Shown: in pieces, positions 1-5,857 of the stretch
Layout: the number at the start of each line of letters is the position of its first letter
Numbering within the stretch: the stretch's first letter is position 1
DNA from: Acidobacteriota bacterium
Lineage (GTDB): Bacteria; Acidobacteriota; Thermoanaerobaculia; Multivoradales; JAHEKO01
Length of the DNA stretch: 5,857 bases
NCBI GenBank assembly: GCA_006227875.1
Contig: SBFI01000418.1
Location: 1-5,857 of the forward strand
Direction: 5' to 3'
The notes under the pieces: model-generated
The model's input: the letters and a program-made list of their open reading frames with translations, nothing else
Told to the model about the DNA's origin: nothing
Databases searched by the model: none
Program-made: the position numbers and the translations under genes

Positions 1-1
1 C

Positions 2-2017
2 ACCCAGGGTGGACCGTCACGCACCGACAATGTCCACGGCATCCGCAACAGCGACTGGTTCATCACCGTCTTTGCGGACGGTCACCAGCCGGCGGTCGAT
101 CCCACCAATCCCGACATCATCTATTCCGAGTGGCAACAGGGAAATCTGGTGCGCCACGATCGCAAAACGGGAGAGATCGTCTACCTCCAGCCACAGCCCG
201 AGAAGGGCGCCCCCGCCGAGCGCTGGAATTGGGACAGCCCGATTCTCATCAGCCCCCACGACCCGGCCCGGCTCTACTTTGCCAGCCAGCGGGTATGGCG
301 GAGCGACGATCGCGGCGACAGCTGGCGCCCAATCAGCGGTGACCTTTCACACGGCCGCGAGCGCATCACCATGCCGATGATGGGCAAGGCCTGGTCGGTC
401 GACGCGATCTGGGATCTCGGCGCCATGTCCAACTACGGCAATGTCACCTCCCTGGCGGAATCCCCGCTGGTCGAGGGTCTCATCTATGCCGGCACCGACG
501 ACGGTCTGGTGCAGGTGACCGAAGATGGCGGCGCCAACTGGCGGCGTGTCGATCGGGTGGGAGACGTCCCGGAGGGGACCTTTGTCAACGACATCAAGGC
601 CGATATCCACGATCCCGACACGGTCTATGTGGCGCTCGACAATCACAAGCGGGGCGACTTCGGTCCCTACCTGCTCAAGAGCACCGACCGGGGCCGCACC
701 TGGCGGTCGATGGCCGGCGACCTGCCGGATCGTCACATCGTCTGGCGGATCGTGCAGGACCACGAGCGGCCGGAGCTGTTCTTCGTCGGCACCGAGTTCG
801 GCGTTTTCTTCACCGTCGACGGCGGAAGCAAGTGGATCAAGCTCACCGGTGGGGTGCCCAACATTCCCTTCCGCGATTTGGCCATCCAGAAGCGGGAGAA
901 CGATCTGGTGGGGGCGACCTTTGGCAGGAGCTTCTATGTCTTCGATGACTACACCCCTTTGCGTCAGGTCTCCGAAGAGATGCTCGAGCAGCCGGTAGAG
1001 CTCTTCCCGGTCCGCGACGCTTGGTGGTTCATCCCCAGAAGTCCGTTCGGCGATGCCGGGAAAGCGGACCAGGGTGCGGCCTTCTTCACCGCTCCCAATC
1101 CCCCCTTTGGCGCGGTCTTTACCTACTACCTGAAGGAAGGGCTCGAGACTGCAAAGCAGAAGAGACAGAAGAGGGAGAAGGAGATCGCCAAAGAGGGCGG
1201 TGACACGCCATTCCCGGGTTGGGACGTCCTTCAGGCCGAGGAGGAAGAAGAGAAGGCGACGATCGTGCTGACGGTGCATGACGCAGCAGGAGACGTAGTG
1301 CGGCGCCTCGAGGGTCCGGCCGGCTCGGGCTTCCATCGGGTGGCCTGGGATCTTCGCTATCCGAAGACCGATGCCGTGACCTCGCTGGAACCCACCCACA
1401 GCTGGATGCCCGACGACGGTCCGTTAGCCCTCCCTGGTCGCTATACGGTCGCGCTTTCAGAGCGGGTGGGCGGGGAGCTCACTCAGTTGGCCGAGCCTCA
1501 GAGCTTCGAGGTCAAGCGGATGCGTGAGGGTACCCTCCAGGGCTCTTCGCCCGAGGAGGCGTTGGCGTTTACTCGGGAGCTTGCCGAAATCAACCGTCAG
1601 GCCGACGGTGCCGGCGAGATCATCGACCAGACTGCCGAGCATCTGCAGCTCATCAAACACGCCCTCATGCAGTCGACGGTCAGCGATGCCTCACTCGACC
1701 ACGAGGCCCGCGCGCTCGAGCGACGGCTATTCGAACTGCGCACGGCACTCCGTGGCAACAAGCGACAGGACGACATCGGCGAGCCGATGCCGCACACCAT
1801 CGGCAGGCGGCTGTTGGCAGCCTCCATGGGCACGGTGCTCTCGACTTATGGTCCGACGCCCAACCACAGGCAGACCCTGGCCATCGCTCAGGAGGAGTTG
1901 GAAGAGGTGAAACAGGGTCTAAAGCAGCTCATCGAGATCGATCTGCCGGCCTTCGAAGGGCGGCTCGAAGCCGCTGGTGTGCCCTGGACCCCGGGGCGAG
2001 GGGTGCCCGGCATATAG
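2..2017 (+). CDS. BNR/Asp-box repeat (sortilin/VPS10-like) glycosyl hydrolase-like protein, 5'-truncated
   Basis: The frame is open from the left edge to a TAG at 2015-2017, giving 671 residues. The GTG at 149 is internal, because family-like sequence (GGPSRTDN, GIRNSDW, VDPTNPDIIYSEWQQG) precedes it. Four Asp-box motifs of a beta-propeller are visible: SDDRGDSW (302-325), TEDGGANW (518-541), STDRGRTW (680-703) and TVDGGSKW (812-835). The propeller closes with FGRSFYVFDDYTPLRQ near residues 307-322. Next come the YYLKE segment, a Lys/Glu-rich stretch (about residues 380-418), an Ig/FlgD-like beta domain (GFHRVAWDLRYP to PGRYTV, about 419-505) and a helical tail ending in GVPWTPGRGVP, a usual C-terminal signature of this group. 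Full members are about 1,000-1,100 residues, so roughly 400 N-terminal residues, including any signal peptide, are missing. Such proteins are often labelled 'glycosyl hydrolase', but I see no catalytic residues that establish a reaction; an exported or periplasmic binding role is equally possible. The family call is firm and the function is not. Confidence 0.88.
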   Translation, partial: TQGGPSRTDNVHGIRNSDWFITVFADGHQPAVDPTNPDIIYSEWQQGNLVRHDRKTGEIVYLQPQPEKGAPAERWNWDSPILISPHDPARLYFASQRVWRSDDRGDSWRPISGDLSHGRERITMPMMGKAWSVDAIWDLGAMSNYGNVTSLAESPLVEGLIYAGTDDGLVQVTEDGGANWRRVDRVGDVPEGTFVNDIKADIHDPDTVYVALDNHKRGDFGPYLLKSTDRGRTWRSMAGDLPDRHIVWRIVQDHERPELFFVGTEFGVFFTVDGGSKWIKLTGGVPNIPFRDLAIQKRENDLVGATFGRSFYVFDDYTPLRQVSEEMLEQPVELFPVRDAWWFIPRSPFGDAGKADQGAAFFTAPNPPFGAVFTYYLKEGLETAKQKRQKREKEIAKEGGDTPFPGWDVLQAEEEEEKATIVLTVHDAAGDVVRRLEGPAGSGFHRVAWDLRYPKTDAVTSLEPTHSWMPDDGPLALPGRYTVALSERVGGELTQLAEPQSFEVKRMREGTLQGSSPEEALAFTRELAEINRQADGAGEIIDQTAEHLQLIKHALMQSTVSDASLDHEARALERRLFELRTALRGNKRQDDIGEPMPHTIGRRLLAASMGTVLSTYGPTPNHRQTLAIAQEELEEVKQGLKQLIEIDLPAFEGRLEAAGVPWTPGRGVPGI

Positions 2018-2035
2018 GGCCGCGGTCAGCGATCC

Positions 2036-3001
2036 ATGGCGCTTCCCCGGCTCACGTTTCTTGTCCACCGCGGCAAGGACTACACCCTGCAGCACTACTT
2101 CAAGACCTGGGGTGCCGAGCTGCGTGAGCGGGTGGCGATCAAAACCTACCCCGGTGTTGGCGCCACCGGACGCACTTGGTCGAAGCGGCTCAGCCGCCGG
2201 CTCAAGGCTCTGAGAACCGGAACCCTGCCGCCCGGCCGGACACCGCCGGCGGGATCCGTCTACGTCTTCACCGACCTCGAGATCATGGCCTCCCGGGAGT
2301 CGGAGCTGGTCCGGGCGCTGGCGCGCCGGCTGGAGGCGGCGCCGGGAACGACTCTCTTCAACGACCCGGCCCGCGCGCTGACCCGCTTCGATCTGCTGCG
2401 GGCACTGTCTGCGGGCGGGGTCAACTCCTTTGGCGTTGAAAAGCTGGACCGCGGTGTCTCGCCCGAGCGTTGGCCGGTCTTCACTCGCGACGACCGGTCA
2501 CACGACGACGGCAGCGTGTCGGAGCTCTTACACTCCTCCGGCGAGCTTTCGCGCCACCTCGACGATCTCGCCGCCGGTGGCGCCGACCTCGGCCATCGAA
2601 CGCTGGTCGAATACGTCGGGTCACCGGGCGAGGATGGTCTGTTCCGCAAGTACGCTGCGATTCGCCTGGGCGACGCCATCATTCCGTGCCATGTCTTCTT
2701 CGGCCAGCACTGGGTGGTGAAACACTCAGAGGTGTTCGACGAGGCAACCGCCCGTGAGGAGCTGAAGTACATCGAGGCCAATCCCCACCAGGAGGTGCTG
2801 CACCGGGCCTTCGAGCTCGCCGGGATCGAGTACGGGCGCGCCGACTACGGTGTCGTCAATGGACGGGTGGAGATCTGGGAGATCAACACCAACCCCTACC
2901 TGATTCGCCCCGAATACACCCAACAGGAGACGCGGAGGGCGGCACTGGCGGCGTTCAGCGACCGTTTCAACGACGCCCTGAGAGAGCTGCTCGATCGCTG
3001 A
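2036..3001 (+). CDS. Uncharacterised ATP-grasp-type ligase-like protein
   Basis: This is a complete 321-residue ORF, ATG to TGA. It lies in the same frame as the upstream gene, whose TAG is 18 bases back. No start codon occurs between that TAG and 2036, so this ATG is the earliest possible start; its Shine-Dalgarno is weak. The layout suggests an ATP-grasp fold. An N-terminal alpha/beta part (TFLVHRG, residues 7-13; SVYVFTDLEIM, 74-84) is followed by LFNDPARALTRFDLLRAL (107-124), like the asparagine-proline plus basic-helix entry of RimK/carboxylase ligases. WPVFTRDDRSH (146-156) sits where the nucleotide-binding strand would be, LVEYV (190-194) resembles the hinge, and ADYGVV...VEIWEINTNP (269-287) matches the metal-binding end, with D270, E279, E282, N284 and N286 as candidate ligands. 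There is no signal peptide, so it is probably cytosolic. Such enzymes join a carboxylate to an amine or thiol through an acyl phosphate; the substrate cannot be told. It is convergent with the decayed asparagine synthetase gene, 16 bases from that gene's original end. The fold call is moderate and the function unknown. Confidence 0.72.
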   Translation: MALPRLTFLVHRGKDYTLQHYFKTWGAELRERVAIKTYPGVGATGRTWSKRLSRRLKALRTGTLPPGRTPPAGSVYVFTDLEIMASRESELVRALARRLEAAPGTTLFNDPARALTRFDLLRALSAGGVNSFGVEKLDRGVSPERWPVFTRDDRSHDDGSVSELLHSSGELSRHLDDLAAGGADLGHRTLVEYVGSPGEDGLFRKYAAIRLGDAIIPCHVFFGQHWVVKHSEVFDEATAREELKYIEANPHQEVLHRAFELAGIEYGRADYGVVNGRVEIWEINTNPYLIRPEYTQQETRRAALAAFSDRFNDALRELLDR

Positions 3002-3017
3002 ACCGGCAGCAGGGTCG

Positions 3018-4020
3018 CTATTCTGGGCGAATCCCGACGTGGGCTTCGAGGTGGTCGCGGACCCTCTCAAGGCTCTGGTGTCTGATCAGCAGTGAGCCCC
3101 AGCCCCTCCCCTACCCGACCGTTGTCGAAGAACGACGGCTCGATCTCGAGACGCCGGAGCCCGGTGGTGGGGAAACCCCGTTTGCGGCGGTAGGCGAGAT
3201 CGGACGGAAGGTAGGACTCGGCAACCCTGCGCACAGGCCACTTGACGACCAGCAGGTGCCGGTTGCGGAGCGCCGAGGCATAGCCCAAGAAGGCCTCGTC
3301 TGACCCCTCGCCGCTCAGGATCGCCTTGACACCGTGCCGCTCTACCAGCTTGGCAACCGCCAGAAACGGCACCGAGTTGGGACGGTAGGAGAAGGGCGCT
3401 TCGTAGTGCAGCACGGTCTCGGGAATCAGCGAGAGGAATTCCTCGTCATCCACCGGCACGATGTGGAGATCGAGCTTGAAGCGCCGGGCCAACCGTTCGG
3501 CCGCGAGCTCGAGACAATGGCGCAACGGCCTGACCTCGGATGCGAAATAGAAAGCGCCCTCCACCGCCGCATAGACCGGCGGCTTGATGCCAAAGCGATC
3601 GCGCGCCAACAGCAGCCGGTGCTCGACCGTGTCGTAGAGCGCAAAGGCGAACATGCCTTCCAGACGAGAGAGGAGATCGGTTCCTTCGTGGAGCAGACCC
3701 TGGAGAAGAACCTCGGTGTCCGATTCGGTGCGGAACCTCCGCCCCTCCCTCTCGAGCTCGGAGCGTAGCGAGCTGAGGAAATAGATCTCGCCGTTGTAGA
3801 GCAGGCAGCGACGACGGGTCTCGTCCTACATCGGCTGGTTGGCTCGCTCGTGCAGATCGAGGAGGGCGAGGCGGGTGTGGGCGAAAGCGGCCTTGCCCGC
3901 GCGGGTGTGCGCCGACGCGTCTGGACCGCGATGTCGCAGGTCCCGCTCCACGGCGGCAAGAGTCTCGTCATTCGGCAGCAGCCGCTCGTCGCCGGCCAGA
4001 ACGCCAAAGATTCCTCACAT
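3018..4020 (-). pseudogene. Decayed glutamine-hydrolysing asparagine synthetase (AsnB-like)
   Basis: One frame from the ATG at 4018-4020 reads as class-B asparagine synthetase. The start is M-stop-GIFGVLAGDE, with TGA (4015-4017) in place of the Cys2 nucleophile codon. RHRGPDA follows at codons 29-35 and HTRLALLDL at 48-56, then a TAG at codon 65 (3826-3828). The GATase-2 domain continues with YNGEIY (75-80), SDTEVLL (100-106), GMFAFALYD (122-130) and ARDRFGIKP (139-147). After FASEV (159-163) the sequence jumps to LAAERLARRF, losing the segment with the SGGxDS ATP pyrophosphatase loop. LSGEGSDEAFLGY (235-247) is present, but the stretch before KWPVRRVAESYLP (260-272) is again missing. YRRKRGFP (277-284) leads to a TGA at 3067-3069. 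One frame over, SLERVRDHLEAHVGIRPE continues to a TAG at 3018-3020, which I take as the original end. About 330 codons remain of the usual 600 or so. An ATG at 3654 could start a 195-residue product, but it would lack both active sites. The gene lies 36 bases downstream of the permease gene on the same strand. Confidence 0.85.
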
Positions 4021-4039
4021 GGAGCTTGTAGCCTGTCTT

Positions 4040-4056
4040 CCCACCGGGGTGGTGGG
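4040..4056 (-). other. Inverted repeat behind the permease stop codon
   Basis: Six bases (4040-4045, cccacc) pair perfectly with 4051-4056 (ggtggg), leaving a five-base loop. On the - strand the hairpin begins immediately after the permease TAG (4057-4059) and ends 19 bases before the ATG of the decayed asparagine synthetase gene. The stem is short and no T-run follows it, so a normal intrinsic terminator is doubtful. It could weaken read-through, stabilise the transcript's 3' end, or arise by chance in GC-rich DNA. Confidence 0.35.
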
Positions 4057-5259
4057 CTAAAGCTCGCGCAGGGCGGTGGCCACCGGTAGGCGGGCGGCCC
4101 GAATGGCCGGGAACAGCCCGCCCACTAGGCCGATCAGGAGCGCGTAGACGATCCCCTGCACAAGCAGGCTGGGGGTGACGTCAAAGGCAAAGGTCACCTG
4201 GCTAAAGCTCGACCAGTTGATAGTGGCGGCGCGGAAGCCGTCGAAGGCGATCCAGGCGAGGCCACCGCCGATGGCGCCACCCACGAGAGCCAGCACCAGC
4301 GACTCCAACAGCACCGAAATCACCACTGGACCGCCGCTAAAGCCGAGGGCGCGCAGCGTAGCGATCTCACGGGTGCGCGCAGAGACTGCGGTGTACATGG
4401 TGTTGAGCGCCCCGAAGAAAGCGCCCAGCCCCATGATGAGGGCGACAATGGTGCCCAGACCGGTAATCAGATTTGTCAGCATCGCCGACTGCGAGGAGTA
4501 GTACTCGTCCTCATGGAGCACCTTGACGTTGAGCCGTGGATCGGTGGTAAGGCTGTCCTTGAATTCCGGGAAGGCTCCCCGGGCGGTGAGCTTGGCGTAG
4601 ACCGACTGGTAGGAGTTGCCCCGCCGGTAGGCCGGCTGGAGTACCGCCGCGTCACACCAGATCTCCGATTCGGCGATACCACCACCGGCCTCGAAGATGC
4701 CGACGATCGGCCAGCGCTCACTTCCCACCTCGAGACTGCCGCCCAGCTCCAGTCCAGCAAACTCCCGCGCCGCCCCGGCTCCCACGACGACCTCGTTGAG
4801 ACCCCATTCGAAGCGCCGCCCCTCGGTAAGCCGGAATCTGTCTCGCACCTCGAAGGCGGCGGGGACGACCCCGCGCAGAGGCACGTTGGCGTCGGTGCCG
4901 GTCGAGCGCTTGGGGAGATTGATGATGACAAACAGCTCGGAGGAGGCGATCGGTCCGTCGGTGTAGCGGGCGATTCCCGGCGCCTCGGCAACGAGCTTTG
5001 CGTTGTCGCCGCTCAGACCGCTCATCATCTCGGTGTCGGAGCCGCTGCGCAGAACGATGGCGTTCTCGGGCGCCGCCGAGTTCTTCATCGTCTGGATGAT
5101 CCCATTGGCAATGGAGAGTACCCCGACCATCACCGCTACTACCCCCGCGATGCCAAAGACCGCTGCCGCCGACGATCCTTTGCGCTCGGGCAGGGTGCGC
5201 AGGCCAAAGCCGGTGACCGAGACCACCTGCGAGAACCAGTTCAAAGGGCCTGCCGCCAT
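4057..5259 (-). CDS. ABC transporter permease, MacB/FtsX family (complete)
   Basis: This is a complete 400-residue membrane protein, ATG (5257-5259) to TAG (4057-4059). It has the MacB-type layout of a short cytosolic start, a first membrane helix (about residues 32-53), a large extracytoplasmic domain (about 55-260, rich in beta segments such as NEVVVGAGAAREF and ERWPIVGIFEAGGG), then three more helices near 264-289, 310-338 and 365-387. The FtsX-domain hallmark ARTREIATLRALGFS (294-308) lies in the cytosolic loop after helix 2, and FPAIRAARLPVATALREL closes the protein; both are typical. Such permeases pair with a separate ATPase of the LolD/MacB type and use ATP hydrolysis to move lipoproteins, peptides or drugs across or out of the inner membrane by a mechanical cycle rather than through a channel. 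The substrate cannot be inferred. The start is fixed by a GAGGAG sequence eight bases upstream. The gene follows another permease by four bases, so the two are surely cotranscribed and may form a heterodimer. Confidence 0.93.
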   Translation of the reverse strand: MAAGPLNWFSQVVSVTGFGLRTLPERKGSSAAAVFGIAGVVAVMVGVLSIANGIIQTMKNSAAPENAIVLRSGSDTEMMSGLSGDNAKLVAEAPGIARYTDGPIASSELFVIINLPKRSTGTDANVPLRGVVPAAFEVRDRFRLTEGRRFEWGLNEVVVGAGAAREFAGLELGGSLEVGSERWPIVGIFEAGGGIAESEIWCDAAVLQPAYRRGNSYQSVYAKLTARGAFPEFKDSLTTDPRLNVKVLHEDEYYSSQSAMLTNLITGLGTIVALIMGLGAFFGALNTMYTAVSARTREIATLRALGFSGGPVVISVLLESLVLALVGGAIGGGLAWIAFDGFRAATINWSSFSQVTFAFDVTPSLLVQGIVYALLIGLVGGLFPAIRAARLPVATALREL

Positions 5260-5263
5260 CTCT

Positions 5264-5857
5264 CTATCTCCTCATGGCGTCGGCGATTTGGAGCCGTTGC
5301 GCCTGGAGCGCCGGTAGCAGCCCGGTCGCCAGACCCAACAGCAGGACCAGGACGACGCCCAGCACCAGATCCCTGGTGGGAAAAAAGAAGATCGGCAGCG
5401 CCCCCCCACTCGGGTCGCCGAGCGAGATGAGAAACCAGGCGATGCCCAGACCCAAGAACCCTCCCAGCATGGCCAGCAGACAGGACTCGGCCAGTACCAG
5501 GCCGAGCACACCCCGGTGGGTAAAACCCATCGCTTTGAGCACCGCCAGCTCCTCGGTCCGCTCGCGCACCGACTGCGCCATGGTGTTGCCGGCCACCAGC
5601 AGGATGGTAAAGAAGACGGCACTCAGGATGGCCATCATGATGGCGCCGATATTGCCAATCTGCTTGGCAAAACCCTGGACAAAGGCCCCTTCGGGCTCGG
5701 TCTTGGTCTCGTGGGGTGAGTTGGCAAACTCCTCGTCGATCAACCGGGCGATCTCGGCCGCGCGCTCGGGATCGTCCACCCGTACGTAGTACCAACCAAC
5801 ATTGCCGCTGCCCCAGGCGCGGCTCTCGTGAAAGAAATCGTGGCGAAAGAAGAACTG
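5264..5857 (-). CDS. ABC transporter permease, MacB/FtsX family, 5'-truncated
   Basis: The frame is open to the right edge and ends with TAG at 5264-5266, leaving 197 C-terminal residues. The GTG at 5777-5779 is not the start, because in-frame, family-like sequence (HESRAWGSGNVGWYYVRVDDP) runs through it from the edge. What remains is the end of the extracytoplasmic domain, with the characteristic IDEEFANSPHETKTEPEGAF segment (residues 40-59), followed by a membrane helix (about 70-92). The FtsX hallmark SVRERTEELAVLKAMGFTHRG (96-116) comes next, then two or more hydrophobic stretches (about 116-146 and 163-182) and the LLPALQAQRLQIADAMRR end. The missing part should hold the first membrane helix and most of the periplasmic domain, roughly half of the protein. 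It is the first of two tandem permeases; the partner ATPase and a membrane-fusion adaptor would be expected upstream, beyond the window. Confidence 0.92.
   Translation of the reverse strand, partial: QFFFRHDFFHESRAWGSGNVGWYYVRVDDPERAAEIARLIDEEFANSPHETKTEPEGAFVQGFAKQIGNIGAIMMAILSAVFFTILLVAGNTMAQSVRERTEELAVLKAMGFTHRGVLGLVLAESCLLAMLGGFLGLGIAWFLISLGDPSGGALPIFFFPTRDLVLGVVLVLLLGLATGLLPALQAQRLQIADAMRR
5268..5273 (-). promoter_or_regulatory. Shine-Dalgarno of the second permease gene
   Basis: GAGGAG on the - strand sits eight bases before the ATG at 5259. It lies inside the last codons of the upstream permease (the ATG AGG AGA TAG end), so translation of the two genes is probably coupled. It decides the start of the 400-residue protein. 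Confidence 0.8.

Noticed and set aside
1139..1258. The Lys/Glu-rich insertion in the BNR-repeat protein as a novel domain.
   Set aside because: To my knowledge, a charged stretch with a PxWD-like motif between the YYLKE segment and the beta domain is common in this family.
347..1399. A 350-residue open frame on the - strand inside the BNR-repeat gene.
   Set aside because: It is antisense to a clearly recognisable protein with Asp-box motifs and has no domain-like features of its own. Long antisense frames are common in GC-rich coding DNA.
3426..4007. A 193-residue uninterrupted - strand frame over the asparagine synthetase region.
   Set aside because: It is Ser/Arg-rich and out of frame with the AsnB motifs. 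It is open only because the true frame is interrupted.
3960..4020. A selenocysteine insertion (SECIS) hairpin just after the TGA at codon 2.
   Set aside because: Only a weak five-pair stem with G-T pairs (TTGGC/GCCGG around a GTTCTG loop) can be drawn by eye. It lacks the length expected of a bacterial SECIS, and the gene has other fatal lesions.
3334..4089. Open frames of 144 and 79 residues on the + strand across the decayed asparagine synthetase gene.
   Set aside because: The - strand carries conserved AsnB motifs throughout, so these are shadows that happen to stay open.
4513..5430. A 305-residue open frame on the + strand over the two permease genes.
   Set aside because: It spans the boundary between two well-supported genes on the other strand and is compositionally a mirror of them.

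Overview
The window is a high-GC bacterial segment, densely packed with genes and with no RNA genes, CRISPR arrays or insertion sequences that I can see. The gene content (a large sortilin-like BNR-repeat protein and tandem MacB/FtsX-type permeases) would fit an Acidobacteriota-like or similar soil or sediment bacterium. This is inference from family habits, not from a marker gene.

Layout. On the + strand, bases 2-2017 hold the C-terminal two thirds of a BNR/Asp-box 'glycosyl hydrolase-like' (VPS10/sortilin-type) protein whose start lies off the left edge. After 18 bases, in the same reading frame, comes an intact 321-residue gene (2036-3001) that looks like an uncharacterised ATP-grasp-type ligase. 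On the - strand, reading right to left, the window opens with the C-terminal part of an ABC-transporter permease (5264-5857). A second, complete permease of the same superfamily follows (4057-5259), four bases downstream and with a clear Shine-Dalgarno sequence. Both permeases are probably parts of one MacB-like export or lipoprotein-handling system whose ATPase and periplasmic adaptor would lie outside the window.

The most notable region is 3018-4020 on the - strand. It is a class-B, glutamine-hydrolysing asparagine synthetase (asnB-like) gene that has decayed. Reading one frame from an ATG at 4020 gives a good GATase-2 domain, but the codon of the catalytic Cys2 nucleophile is TGA and a TAG interrupts at codon 65. 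Two blocks of the synthetase domain are missing without loss of frame; one of them carried the ATP-binding SGGxDS loop. A frameshift near the end moves the natural C-terminus into another frame, where it ends at a TAG only 16 bases from the end of the convergent ATP-grasp gene. I call it a pseudogene; a selenocysteine reading of the TGA was considered and judged unlikely.

Functionally the window joins two unrelated ends: a probably exported beta-propeller protein on the left and an ABC transporter on the right. Between them lie an intact ATP-dependent ligase-like gene and the remains of an ATP-dependent amidotransferase. Whether these two once worked together is a guess from their adjacency.
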